Shown here piece by piece: positions 23,098 through 34,624 of a stretch of 64,000 nucleotides of DNA. The position numbers and the translations under genes were made by a program. The DNA lies in assembly GCA_037953745.1 (NCBI GenBank), contig JBAKBP010007163.1, positions 1 to 64,000 of the forward strand, in the 5' to 3' direction. The notes under the pieces were generated by a model. That model was not told the origin of the DNA, searched no databases, and saw nothing but the letters and a program-made list of their open reading frames with translations. Origin of the DNA: Lithodes maja. Lineage: Eukaryota; Arthropoda; Malacostraca; Decapoda; Lithodidae. How positions within the stretch are numbered: the first letter of the stretch is position 1; each line of letters opens with the position of its first letter.

Positions 23098-23226
23098 GTT
23101 TATTATCGGTAACTTCTGGCAAGATTGATCATTGGGTGGGAATACTTAGAAGAAAATAAAGGATTTGAATTAAGTTTGTTTATAATCGGTTAACTTCTGG
23201 AAAGATTGATCATTGGGTGGGAATAG
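23098..23226 (+). repeat. Diverged tandem repeat after LINE-B
   Basis: The segment containing aagattgatcattgggtggg (about 23099-23145) recurs about 80 bp later (about 23178-23225) with a few differences. It lies immediately after the LINE tail, so it is probably pre-existing flanking sequence. Confidence 0.8.
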
Positions 23227-24020
23227 ACCTAAAATAAAAAATAAAAGGAACAAATCTTTAAAAGATAAGTAATACAAAGTTTAAACCAGATTTAAGAATT
23301 ACACCGTAAATAAATCCAGTAATTAAATCAAATTTTATGCATTGATTTAAGACAATTGAAGAGTAATTAAAATCTAACTTCTATATATACCAATACTTTT
23401 ATCTGGAGTGAAAAAGTGGTTTGCAAATTGAGAAATTTATTCATATATTCATTAACAAGCCAGTTAACTTCCAAATAAGCCTATTTAATGTAATGCAGAA
23501 GTCCTAGAGTGTGCTTAAGCTGTCAAAAAGTAATGTTTGTATGAATATACAGTTTACTTAGCATTTTTTGTACCTTTTATAAATGTGTAGACTACTTTAA
23601 AATGCCTTGACATCCTAAAGTAAATAGTTTGAAAATATGTAAAGGTATGACCAGTAATTGTATTTTTTTGCTAATGCTGTATTTCAAATAGTTTCAGGGT
23701 ACAATAAGGTGTACACTGCCCGACCTAACAGTCCTGACCCAATATGAACTTTCAAACGGCTATACGAACTTCTGAAATTTTAGTGTTAGGTAAAGGAATA
23801 TTCTAATTTAAATCACTTGAGGATAGGTTAGCAAATTTAGTCTTCTTTTAAGCTCCAGATTGTACAGTCATGGTCAGGAATACTTTATTATAATGTAGAA
23901 CCTGCAAAATAAACAACTAAACTTAGACTAACACAGTAAAAAGCACTTATCAAAATCGCAATGTGGAAAAAACTTTGGCAAAAGATAAAGAAAGCGGTCC
24001 ATAAGCAGAGTAGTCTCTCT
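23227..24020. other. AT-rich spacer without recognisable features
   Basis: I found no ORF with recognisable content, no inverted repeat and no similarity to other parts of the window in this stretch. Confidence 0.5.
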
Positions 24021-24027
24021 AGTGCCA

Positions 24028-24240
24028 AGCGCCATGATCCCCAAAGGGGTGGCCATGAATGAATTGCACCCAGTTAGAAGATGCCCCTCTGTCTCCGTGG
24101 TGCAATGCAGAAGTGTGTTGATTTTCGGTGTGAGCATCCTAGGTTCGAATCCCCGGACTGCCACATGTGGTTGTTAATTTCATTAATAGAGTTTAGGAGT
24201 AAAGTTGGTTAGTGGAGAGAACATAAATATAGAATTGGTA
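24028..24240 (+). repeat. LINE 3'-end relic joined to tRNA-derived SINE-like sequence
   Basis: Bases 24028-24076 resemble the GATCCCC/GGGGTGGCCA hairpin motif of the tetranucleotide-tailed LINE fragments at 38006, 51602 and 53281. From 24095 a tRNA-like head follows: A-box-like TGGTGCAATGCAG and exact B-box GGTTCGAATCC at about 24152. The downstream part shares wording (tttcattaatag) with SINE-like copies at 32570 and 54930. Confidence 0.5.
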
Positions 24241-24689
24241 ATGATCAAGTAACATTTGACAATTGTAAATGATAAGTTTTTTCAGTTAATAGATTAAAAT
24301 AAATTACTTACAACTAATTGCTGCGAGGGAGCTAGAAGCATGGTCAAAATTTATTAAATTAATTAGTAATAAAATGTTCTTAATTTTATTTAATCTTTTG
24401 GAGTTTTTAAACTATAATTATAAGTTTAGTTGATTTGATAAATTTGCATATATTTTTGTTAATCACTACAGTTGATAAAGCCAGCAATAACTAGCTTCAT
24501 ATGCAAGACATTTTATCTAGAAAACATGAAAAAAGAACTAGGCAGTAAAGGTAATAAATTATATAAATATTTGTGGGAAGTCTTATAAATTCAGGATAAT
24601 TTAATTGTTTACTTAATGAACATACTAATAAGAATATAACCTTTGATATTAAACTTTCTGATTAGAATAAATGCATTGCTAAATTATAA

Positions 24690-25300
24690 AAGTTACCCAA
24701 ATTTCATTAAAGACCTTATAAACATCGCTTTATTGCCGGAGCAAAATTTGCTACCACTAAAACATTATCAAAACAGGTCGTACATTGCTTAAAATACATT
24801 GAAAGTACAAAACGATATTGATAACATCAAGAATAGAACTGGCATTAACTATTATTGGAGTATTGACAATTCAGAAGTTATTGATAAACGTAATACCATG
24901 CAGAAAGTTACCTCCGTACATATCTTCAACTTTTTAACTTTGTATACCAATTTGCCTTTAGATTTAGTATTTTTAGAACTTTGCTTTATTATAGATTTAG
25001 TATTTTGACAGGTTTGTTAGTCATAATCGTTGCATAAATGTTAATTCATATTTTAATAGCGAGTCCCTTAGCTTTGATCCCACTAGTTCAGTATATTATG
25101 ATAGAACTAAACTTAAAGATGCCCTTAAATTCCTCCTTAATCTTAAAGATGCCCTTAAATTTCTCCTTAATCTTGAAGATGCCCTTAAATTCCTCCTCTT
25201 CAATACTAAAGTTAGATTCGGTCCCTACATTTATAAATATTAGGAATTCAGACTTATTCTGGTTATCTTTAGAATTTAATTTTATGACAAACTTAGTCGA
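24690..25300 (+). pseudogene. Penelope-like element RT fragment
   Basis: Translation in shifting frames gives motifs typical of Penelope-like RTs: FIAGAKFATTKTLSK near 24731, TGINYYWSIDNSEVIDK near 24840, a degraded FSTLYTNIP-type motif (FLTLYTNLP) near 24935, and VRFGPYIYK near 25212. There is at least one frameshift near 24812. The catalytic region downstream of VRFGPYIYK is not recognisable. The assignment rests on motif recall, so a protein profile search would be decisive. The fragment ends near an A-run at about 25312-25328. Confidence 0.6.
25110..25200 (+). repeat. 30-bp tandem triplication inside the Penelope-like fragment
   Basis: The unit around gatgcccttaaattcctcct is present three times at 30-bp spacing. 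In the Penelope frame it encodes a ten-residue unit LKDALKFLLN three times, where one copy is expected. The expansion is in frame. Confidence 0.8.
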
Positions 25301-25942
25301 CAGTAGCAATACAAAAAAAAAAAAAAAATACTCTAGCAGTTTATCATAATCCATATCATAATTTTGCTTCCAAGAAGTGTCCTAGGATTCAGGGCCATAA
25401 CTATTATGATCTATAACCATCCACATCTGCTCCCCCAATCCCCCTTGCCACATGACTCGTTGCCGCCGTTTGGGGGCTTCCGGGCTTGTAGGTGGGGCGG
25501 CCAAGGTTCTTGGCCGCTCTCCCTATCACCTCCAACTAATTTTGTCATGTCCTTTTCTTTCTCCTCCTTTCTAGTTTTCGTTTTTCCCTCTTCCGCTTTC
25601 TCCTGGGGCTGCCATCCGAGGCCGGTCTCCCACCCTTGAACTTTTGTGGTCCCGTCCCTCCCTTCCCTTCCGGTTGACTTCCCTGTTTGCTTCCTTCCTT
25701 TCTCTTTAACTGCTTCGGAGGTTCTAGTTTCCTTCGGGCTTCGCCTTGGTGTCTCTGATCACTGCTGAGTTGGCAGAGTCCACCTGGCAACAGGTGCTGC
25801 CGGCGAGGGCTCGCAAGGCTCGTTGCTGGAGGATAGGCACTATAGGGATGCTTTGGGGTTTCTGACTCTCTTCTCTCTTCCCAGTGAGTGTGTCAGGTGA
25901 CTACGCCGGCCCCGTTCTCCATGGGACAAAGCTGCAGGACAA

Positions 25943-28247
25943 ATGCCCGGGTTGTACAAGGTCCCTAGCTCAAAGCCGAGACCTGTCCCATCTCAATTGG
26001 CCGCATTCTGGGTTTCGTGGCCCTGCGGAGGTCTTTCTCCCTTTCATTGCCAGGGGCACCTGGTAACCGCAGTATCTTCTTCCATGCTTTACCCCCTTTT
26101 CTCTTGTTATGGTGACGACTTATGCTTTTTTCCCTGTTCTTCCCTGTTTATGGCTTCTGCTTTAGTGGTTCCGGTGAGTGAGCCCCTTGTGGCATGCAGC
26201 CTGCCACTTGGGGGTCTGTTGTCTGGCTGTCAGTCCGGTTCACCGCGGGAGCACGGTGAGTCGGGGATGGTTTTGGGTGCTCTCGACCGGCCCGCTGAAC
26301 TATCCCACGGTCGTCGCTCGTCCCTCTCGTCCATTACCGTTCCGAATCCTTCTCCTACCCTTCCGTCTTCGTCACGTCTTTCTCCGCCCTCCACTACCCA
26401 GGATTTCATCTCCTCTCCTGTAGTTATTTCTGCGTCTTCCTCTTCTTCCTCTTCTCCCTCTAGTCTTGTCACCCTCGACCCTTTTCTGCCCTCCCTCCCT
26501 CGTTCTCTTTCCTCTTCTTCTCCAGTTTCGTCCTCTTCTCGTCCTCGCTCCTCGGTCCTCCCTATGTCCTCTCTCTTTGCACCTCCTTCCTTTACTAAGT
26601 TTTTCTCCATCCCTGCTCCTGCGCCTCTAGCCGGTGATGACCTCCTCTTCCACCTGCGTCTCCAACAGGTGGGAAAGGACGTCACCTTCCACTCCCGCCA
26701 TGATGCCTCCCGTCTTGTTACCGTCCAAAACGAACTTCAGGCTACTGCTATGTCCTCTTTCGTCGATTGTTCTGGCACCCCCATCCCGGCTCAAAAAGAT
26801 CAACGACTCAACTCCTGTACGGGGACTGTCCTGATCCCCGCTTCCATCCGTCTCGGGGGTCGTCCTTTCGCGGATTGCGCCGACCTCGTCAAGGACATCG
26901 TTGTCGCTCAAGACCACAAGGTGGTTAGTGTGGTGTGCTACACTATCCCTCCTCGCGACCTTCGCCGCCATCCTGCTAACATTGCCAAGATCTCTTTTGA
27001 TGGACTTTCCCTTCCTGCCCATGTTATTGTCGGTGGTACTCGCCTCCCCGTGACTGCGTCTCTTCCCCGTCCACTCCAGTGTCGCAGCTGCTGGCGTTTC
27101 GGCCACCCGGCTAAGTTCTGCCGTACAGCCGCTGAGTGCCCACTCTGCCCGCGCTGTGCGCAGTCCGGACATGCCGTTGGCGGATGTCGGTCAACGTCCC
27201 AGTTCTGCCTTAATTGCCGCGGGTCTCATTCGGCCGACTCTAAGCTTTGCCCCGTTCATCTGTTCGAGTCTGAGGTTGCTGTCCTCAAAGAGAGACACGG
27301 CCTTACGCTCACCGCAGCCCGCCAAGAGGCTCGTCGCTTGGGCTTCACCCCTCAGTCGTTTTCCAAGACTCTGTCTCCTCCCTCCTCTTCTTTGCCTCCC
27401 TCTGCCACGCCCCCCCCCTTTTTCTGGTTCCTCGGTTCCTTCCACCGCCTCCGCTCCCTCCGTCCCCCCGGTCGCACCAGTTTAGTCATCTGCCTCCCTT
27501 CCTTCTACCGGTGCTTCTCCTGGATTTTCTCCTTCCTCCTCTTCAGTCTCCTCCGTTCGTCCTTCCGTCTCTTCCTTTTCTGTCCCTTTGTCTAACACTT
27601 TCTCTGTTCTCAGTCCTTCTCCTACTTCTGCCCCTTCCTCTTGCTCTCTTCCTTGTTCCTTCTCCTCTACCAAACGGGCTCCTGTACTCCGTTCTTCCTC
27701 GCCCGCTTCCTCTTTTAAACTTAAGGGTGGTCTCCGTGATGTGCGGTGCTCCAGTCCCTGCGAGAAGAAGTCGCCTCCTTCTCCTTCCGTTTCCCTTTCT
27801 CCTCTCTCCGTCCAGTCTCCTCCTCCTCCCGTCCCTGCATCCCTAGATTTCTCCTACGAAACCCTACTTCAGATTGACGAATTTATCCGTTCTTCCCACC
27901 CACCACCTTCTACTGTTCACGCCGAAGTTCATCCTACCCCCTCTTCTCTCCCCCCTACCCCTCTCCCGCCTTCCCCTCTCCCGCCTTCCCCTGCCCCGTC
28001 CTCTTCCTCCACTCCCCCTTCTCGCCTTCCTCCGGGCCCTCCTCCTCTTCCCCCTCCTGACCCTCCCCCTCTTCCTTCTCCTGCCCTTACCCCCTCCTTC
28101 TCTTCCCACCCGCCGTCCGTCCTTCCTCCCTCTTCCGGCCCTCCTCCTTCCTCTCCTCTTTCTCTGTTAGACCTCCCTATGCCCCCCGGTTTCCAGTCTT
28201 CCCCTTCAACGTCTTCTCCAATTCCTGCTCTTATTTCCCATCGTTAG
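25943..28247 (+). pseudogene. ORF1 of chimeric LINE (A type) with frameshift and nonsense codon
   Basis: The ATG and the first roughly 490 codons match LINE-A ORF1, including the zinc knuckles. At 27409-27417 a run of nine C replaces eight C in LINE-A, shifting the frame. In the original frame a TCG serine codon has become TAG at 27482-27484. Further differences are in-frame losses: one leucine codon in the core, about 108 bp of Ser-rich sequence near 27657, and two lysine codons near 27767. The distal frame resumes to the stop at 28247. The homopolymer shift could be an assembly error, but the TAG is a base substitution and harder to dismiss. Confidence 0.82.
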
Positions 28248-28359
28248 CCTCTCTTGGCTATATTTTCCACCCACGGTGTTACCTGTATTTTGTAAATGTT
28301 TTATATAGTGTTCGTCTTTTCTTCCCTCTTGTACGCGTTTTCTTTTTATTCTTTTTGTC

Positions 28360-28679
28360 TTTAATTTTTTTTTTCGCCCATCCGACTTTTCATTGTTGTG
28401 CATAAGTGTGTATTCTTCCCTTTCTTTTTTTGTTGGCTTTTGCCTCCTTTTACTTCTCCACGTTATCCTCATTCACCTTTTCTTAGTTGTACATAAGTGT
28501 GTGTTTTCCTTTATTGTTATTTGTGTATATTTCTTTCCTTCTATGTGTGTCCTTCCTCTTTTTCTGTGCGTTCTTATTTTCGGTGGCTTTTGCCTCCTTT
28601 TATGGTTTTCTTTTGTCTGTTTTCGTTGTTTTTTCGTCCTTTAGTCTCCTCTTAGTTTCTTTTTTCTTTTTCTTTATTT
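28360..28679 (+). other. ORF1-ORF2 linker containing the A/B recombination junction
   Basis: The left side (to about 28360) matches the LINE-A linker after ORF1. A T-run at about 28365-28375 follows. From cgcccatccg (about 28376) onward the sequence matches the LINE-B linker, including the gtgcataagtgtgta block. The junction is therefore confined to roughly 15 bases. Confidence 0.85.
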
Positions 28680-31600
28680 ATGTCCATTTTGCAGTGGAAT
28701 CTTCGTAGTCTTAATGCTCAAAGGATTGACTTAAGTTTTCTTCTTTCTCTTCACTCCCCTAAGGTCGTTTGTTTTCAGGACTCGTCTTTTCTCTTCTGTT
28801 CCCTTTCCTCATTACTCTTTTTATAGTTCTCCCCACTCTCTCCATGATACTTTTCTTCTTATTCATCGTTCTGTCCCTTTTGAAGAGCTGTCCTTTTCTA
28901 CTCATTTCCCTTGCACCTTTGCTAGAGTCTATCTTGACCGCTGGTTGAAAGTGGTTTCTGTATATTTGTCGCCTTCTCTTCCCATCGATTTTTTCCGAAT
29001 TCTCCGGGATTTTATCTAGTTGCCCACTCCATTCTTAGTCCTTGGTGATTTTAATGGTCGGCACACCTTGTGGGGTGACAATGTTATTTCGCCCCGGGGT
29101 CGTCGGCTTGAACCTTTTCTCTCGGCCCGTAATCTTTTTATCCTTAATTCTGGTACTCCTACTCCTTTTGATGCTCGGACTCGTACGTTTTCCTGTATCG
29201 ATCTTTCCCTGTGTTCCCCTTCAGTTTCCCTTTATTTTCATTGGTCAGTTCTCGAGAATTCTCACAATTCCGACCATTTTCCCATTCTCCTTTCTCTGAC
29301 TACCTACTCTCCTACTCCTAACTCCCCTCGTTGGTGCTTCCAGCGGGCGGACTGGTCTTCTTTCGCTTCCCTTACTGTTCCTTCTTTGCTTCCTCCTCCT
29401 TTCTCGTCGGTCCGTGTCATGCTCTCGTTTTTTCTGGATCTGGTTTTCGGTGCTGCTTTGCCATCCATTCCCCGGACGTCTCGCCCTTTCTCGTCTAAAT
29501 GCGTCCCTTGGTGGTCTCCTGAGTGTTCCAGGGCCCTCCGGGTTAAACGGGCGGCTTGGAAAAGTTTTCGCCGTAAGCGTCTCACCCCTGCTTCTCAGGA
29601 GTCATTTTTTCTCTTTCGCCGTGCGTCTGCTCTTTTCCGTCTTGCTACCAAAGCCGCTAAACGCCGGAGTTGGGAGTCCTATGTTTCTTCTATTACGTCT
29701 CGCACTCCTGTCGCTTCGGTTTGGAAATGTATTCGTAAGATCTCTGGTAAACTTCTTCCCTTCCGTGCTCCAGTCCTCCGCATTGATGGTGTTTCTGTGG
29801 CAGACTCCGAAACAATTGCTGATCGATTGGGCTCGTACTTTAGCTCAGTTAGCAGTGGTTCTCACCTCTCTGCTGAGTTTCACTCGCTTAAAGTCGTTGC
29901 GGAAAGTACTCCAATTACTTTTAGTCTTTCCTCTGACGAATCCTATAATGCTCCTTTTTCCTCAACTGAGTTACGCACCGCTCTCCGTGCCTGTAAGAAC
30001 ACTTCTGAGGGTCCTGATGGTATCCATTATCTCATGCTCAAACATCTTTCTTCGCAAGCTCTGGTCTTCTTGTTAGCTCTCTATAACAAGATTTGGTCTT
30101 CTGGTGTTTTCCCTCCCTCTTGGAGTACTGCCCTGACCATACCTTTTCTTAAACCTGGCAAGTCTGGGTTCTCCCCACAGGACTATCGCCCTATTGTCCT
30201 TACCAGTTGCCTGTGTAAACTCTTTGAACGTATGATTAACGCTAGTCTCCTGTGGATTCTTGAGTCGCGCCATTTGTGGTCTTCTTCCCAGTTCGGGTTC
30301 AGACGTGCTCGTAGTACGCTTGACCCCCTCCTTCGCTTGGATTCTTATATCAGGACGGCTTTTGCTCGTCGTCAAACTGTCATTGCTGTTTTTTTCGATC
30401 TCGAAAAGGCCTATGATTCTACCTGGAAGTACCACATTTTGCGTCAGCTCCGTTCTTGTGGCATTTACGGTAATCTAGGAGTCTTTATTCAGAATTTTCT
30501 TTCTTCTCGGTCCTTTCGTGTCAGAGTCGCTTCCCACTTGTCTCGTCTTTACCCTCAGTTGGAAGGTGTCCCTCAGGGTTGTGTCCTGAGTACCGTCCTT
30601 TTTCTCATTGCTATCAACGGTATCGTGTCTTCTCTTCCTGTCGGGGTTCGGTCTTCCTTGTATGTCGACGACTTTGCGATTTACGCAGCCGACTCGGATA
30701 TTGCTGCTTTACGTCTTTTTATCCAATCCGCTATTCTGGCTGTTTCTTCATGGGCAACCCGCCACGGGTTCCGTTTTTCCACCTCCAAATCCTGCGCGAT
30801 GTCCTTTACTCGTTGCCATTCTATTCCTCGTCCTCCTCTTGCTCTTTATGGTACTGCCCTCCCTTATCGTTCCTCTACTACTTTTTTGGGTCTTACTTTT
30901 GATTCTCGTCTTAATTGGTCCGCTCATGTTTCTTCTCTCAAGGTTGCTGCCTTACTCCGCCTCCGCCTTCTTCAGTCCTTGTCCCACCTCACTTGGGGTG
31001 CTGATCGAGCGCTTCTTCTTTGGCTTCATACGGTTCTTGTCCTCTCTAAGTTGGATTATGGCTGTCAAGTTTACTCTTCAGCCTCTGATTCTGTTCTCCA
31101 TGCTCTTGATTCTGTTCATCACTCTGGTCTTCGTCTTGCCCTTGGTGCTTTTCGTTCCTCTCCTGTTGAAAGCCTCTATGCTGAGTCTGGTTTCCCTTCT
31201 CTTTATCGCCGTCGGGCTCTTCTGTCCCTTCGTTCTTACGCTCGCCTTCAACAATTCCCATCTTCACGTCTTTCCCTTCCCCCTTCGGTCGTTGCTACTT
31301 TTTCGTCTCACCCCCGTCTTGGTTCTCAGTTTTCTGTCCGCATGCTCTCGCTGCTCGCCTCGTGCTCTTTCCCTGTTTCTAACGTCCTCCCTTTCCGCTT
31401 TTGCTCTTTTCCCCCCTGGCTTTTCCCTCGTCCTTCGGTTTGCCCTTCCATCCTCCCTTGTTCCAAGTCCTCTACTTCTCCCCTCTTTCTTCGGTCTCGT
31501 TTCTTAGATCACCTCTCTCTTCACGCTACAACCACTCCTGTGTTTACTGATGGCTCCAAGACGTCGGTAGGCGTGGGGTTTGCCGTCCTTTTTCCCACTT

Positions 31601-32364
31601 GCTCGTATCAATATTCTTTACCTCCCGTTGCCAGTATATTAACTGCTGAACTTTATGCTATTTTTATTGCCCTCCGTTTTATGTGTTCCTTCCCCTCCTC
31701 GTCCTTTACTTTGTTCTCTGATTATCTCAGTGCTCTCCTTCTCTTACAGTCCTCCCCTGCTCTACACCCTTTAGTTCTTTCCATTCAGGAATGGCTTTTC
31801 CGCCTTTCCGTCCGCAAAAAGCTTGTACGTTTTTGCTGGGTTCCCAGTCACGTCGGCGTTTGCGGTAATGAGCGGGTTGATTGCCTTGCTCGTTCTGCTG
31901 CCGTGCGGGGTACCCGCTCCTCACTTGCTGTCCCGGCCTCTGATTTCTTCCCTGCCTTGTCCAGGTTTCTTTGGTCGAGGTGGCAGACTCAGTGGTCCGC
32001 TCTCTCCGTTAATAAACTTCGTTCTGTCAAACCGTCCGTTTCTGGGTGGTCTGATCCCTCCCACCGTAATCGCCGTTGGGAGACGGCTTTGGCCCGTCTC
32101 CGCATTGGCCACACCAGACTTACCCATTCGTTTTTAATGTCCCGTTCTCCTCCGACTCTTTGCTCGCACTGTACCGTTCAGCTTTCTGTCTCCCATCTTT
32201 TCCTCGATTGCCCCTTCTTTTCCGTTGCCCGTACGCGTTTCTTCCCTTTTCTGGCTTTCCTCCACCGGCCGCCATGTCTTGCAGATTTTCTTTCTGAATC
32301 TCCCTCGTTTTCTATCTCCCGTATTATGTCCTTCCTTCATGTTCGAGTTCTCGATGATATTTAG
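28680..32364 (+). pseudogene. ORF2 of chimeric LINE (B type); N-terminus frameshifted, rest intact
   Basis: The ATG of MSILQWN is at 28680, but small deletions around 28780-28800 and one base lost near 29017 break the endonuclease N-terminus (about 110 residues). From 29020 an open frame of 1,114 codons covers the rest of the endonuclease (GDFN, SDH region), the full RT (YVDD at 30661), RNase H (TDGSK near 31550, AELYA, WVPSHVGVCGNERVD) and the C-terminal CCHC-like finger. The RNase H motif SDSLSAL of relatives reads SDYLSAL here. It is the best preserved B-type ORF2 in the window. Confidence 0.85.
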
Positions 32365-32447
32365 TTAACTTCCTTCCCGTCTTTACCTATTTCGTGCCAT
32401 ATGGCCTTTGTCGCCTGGTGCGTTGACTTCATTAATGTAATGTAATG

Positions 32448-32569
32448 TCTTTAAATTTGTGTATGTAGGCCTATGGATGGTGAAATTCAGAGGTGACTAA
32501 GGACCATTTTGTGAGAATTCAAGAGTAAACTAAGTGAAATTTACCTATAATCTCGCAAGAATTAACTTT
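32448..32569. other. Spacer after chimeric LINE
   Basis: There is no recognisable feature. I could not find a target duplication matching the bases before 25440. Confidence 0.5.
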
Positions 32570-32690
32570 CTTGTATTGGTTGAAAGAGTTGGAATCCCGG
32601 GAGGACTATATGCTTTCATTAGTGTATTAAAGTGCAATGGGTTTATAGTTGATGATTAAATGTTAAGAACGAAGTGTTGCTTAACTTTGA
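32570..32690 (+). repeat. SINE-like repeat, copy 1
   Basis: The block ggaggactatatgctttcat and what follows (ttgatgattaaatgttaagaac) matches 54990-55075 with about 85 percent similarity by eye. Only a degraded B-box trace (gttggaatcccggg) precedes it. A weaker copy of the same core is at 61405. Confidence 0.6.
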
Positions 32691-32783
32691 TGGTTGTCTC
32701 TTGCCTTGCAAATTGACAATGCAAAGATTACATTTATGGCTGGGATTTGTGATAATTTATTAGATTTAAAAAAAAAAAAAAAA

Positions 32784-33533
32784 TATGTACTATTGTGGAC
32801 ACAAGTCTTGCTACGCCTGCCTGAGAGGGATCCGCGAATTGTGTCCGTAACATCGATACCCCCCGTCCCTACTATACTTCTCTCTCGGCCAAGCCCTCTC
32901 TTCCCCCTCTACTTCTTTCCTTGTTCACGTCTATAAGCCTTTCTTTATTTCTCATCAAATCATTGTATTTTTATGAATGTTTTCCAAATCTTCCTAAAAT
33001 TATATATCCTATAGTTACACACTTCATATATAGTGCCATTTTATACAAACTTAACTCCATATAAAGTTTGATAATCCAATCGAACATGGAAGTTTATTAA
33101 CTATATGTTTGTCAAATACAACTGAACCTTTCATTTAATTTTGCATTATAATTTAAATTCAGTTATAATAATCTAAGCCCTTATATCCCTTTGTTTGGAG
33201 TAAGCATGCATTTCACTGTCAAAGTGTATATATTATTGAATTAAATAATTGACACACATAAAATGGGTTCCTATACTAAATTAATTTAATATTAAAAGTT
33301 ATAACTATATGGTTAAGTGTGTATTCTCAATACTGTACTCGCCTGTCAACCCAACTCCCCCTTAACTACGGTAGGTCACACTAAGCTATTTATATTTCGT
33401 AACTAGTCCACTCAAACACACTGTCGCACACATTAATGTGAAGTTACATTACACAAACTTACATGTTATGTTCTTGAGGAGATTTAGTCTTTTCAACTGC
33501 CTCTACGAACACGGCTCTGAGATTAACCCCTTC
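32784..33533 (+). repeat. Left arm of large inverted repeat
   Basis: Read as reverse complement, this arm matches 36926-37846. Landmarks are cgcgaattgtgt (about 32834), ttccaaatcttcctaaaat (32982), tcaatactgtactcgcctgt (33328) and gattaaccccttcc at the inner edge. The arms have diverged by substitutions and several indels. An A-run lies just outside at 32768-32783. Confidence 0.8.
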
Positions 33534-34610
33534 CTTATCGGGGTTTAGTTTTATTACAGCTATATTTACACAATGTTGTGCAGATAAGCAAGGATCTGTG
33601 GTATTTAGAAGAATTAATTGAGCTAGTATGAAGCCTTTTAATTGTTAAATGTCTTTCCTTAATTGAATAAAGACATAAATGTAGCTACTATCCATTCACT
33701 CGAACCATATATCTAGCTCCTAGTTGGTGTTTGTATCGACGTTCATGATTTCCCATCTTATCAATACCGTGTAGCTCACTGGCCCAGAAGAGTCTCGGAA
33801 CTGATAATTTCTGTATTGTCTTTATTATTCTATATTCATTAATTATACTAGACACGCTTTAAATAATGTTAATGATTATTTAACTATCTACAGTGATATC
33901 CAAATCTTAAGAGTCATGATATATTACACTAATACTTATCACATCATACAGTATGCACAAGCGAAATAAAGAAATGATAAATCCAAAAAGTACGGTAAGT
34001 AAGAGATGAATATTGACTGACTAGGCCCACGTGTTTTGAGCCAATCACATGCCCTGCTTCACTTATTATTCACAATAATAATAGGATAGGCAGGGATGGC
34101 AGTTCATATCTTGCTTGTGTTTACGGTATTATGTCGGTTATTTATGTGTGCCCTGTAAGTGTTTTGCTCTTAAGGTTTGGATATCACGATTATCACATTA
34201 TTTGAAATAATTACTTCTCTAGAATTATAATTATAATGGTAATGTGATAAGTTATATCGAAACAGAGCTATAAAATATCACCTAGAACACATATAACGTA
34301 GATATCATACAGTAAACTCAAACAAGGAACATATGCTGTGACTGCCTATTTATGTGTAAATGTGTGGTAGAGGTATTAAGTGTTCAACACCGATCTAAAC
34401 TGTTTAGAGTTTGAATATTGTCTCCGACAGGAGGATATTTTTTGGTTTACCTTGCAACACCATTTACCCTTTGAGATTCATGACGCATTTTGACAGTTTA
34501 TTGTGGCCCTTTTTCGACGATTTTATACAGCGTGAGAAGAACCTTTAGAATGTAGGATAAACTATAATTTGTTAACTGATTAAATTATAGAAATATTTCT
34601 ATCTCTATTA
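33534..34610. other. Loop of inverted repeat, left part: no gene seen
   Basis: This is AT-rich DNA with only short chance ORFs. The inner edge begins with TTAACCCCTTCC and some following wording (aaggatctgtgg) that recalls the TTAA MITE family at 60311. Otherwise nothing is recognised. Confidence 0.5.
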
Positions 34611-34624
34611 ATCACGATTGAAGT

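Larger units (their letters stand above)
17245..23098 (+). mobile_element. LINE-B: 5'-truncated, decayed I-like LINE
   Basis: It begins directly after the LINE-A TAA tail, inside a sequence homologous to LINE-A ORF1 at about residue 190, so the 5'UTR and ORF1 N-terminus are missing. It ends with three TAATG units at 23084-23098. ORF1 and ORF2 are clearly related to LINE-A but differ throughout. The ORF2 is nearly identical to that of the element at 25440. Many frameshifts and stops make it non-functional. Confidence 0.85.
25440..32447 (+). mobile_element. Chimeric I-like LINE: LINE-A 5' half joined to LINE-B 3' half
   Basis: From 25440 to about 28360 this copy follows LINE-A (10373 to about 13405) almost base for base, including the 5' hairpin and ORF1. 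From about 28376 to the TAATG tail (ending 32447) it instead follows LINE-B (about 19054-23098). The switch lies in the non-coding linker between ORF1 and ORF2, next to a T-run. The element appears full length at the 5' end. Both halves are close to, but not direct copies of, the neighbouring elements, since their private lesions differ. Confidence 0.88.
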
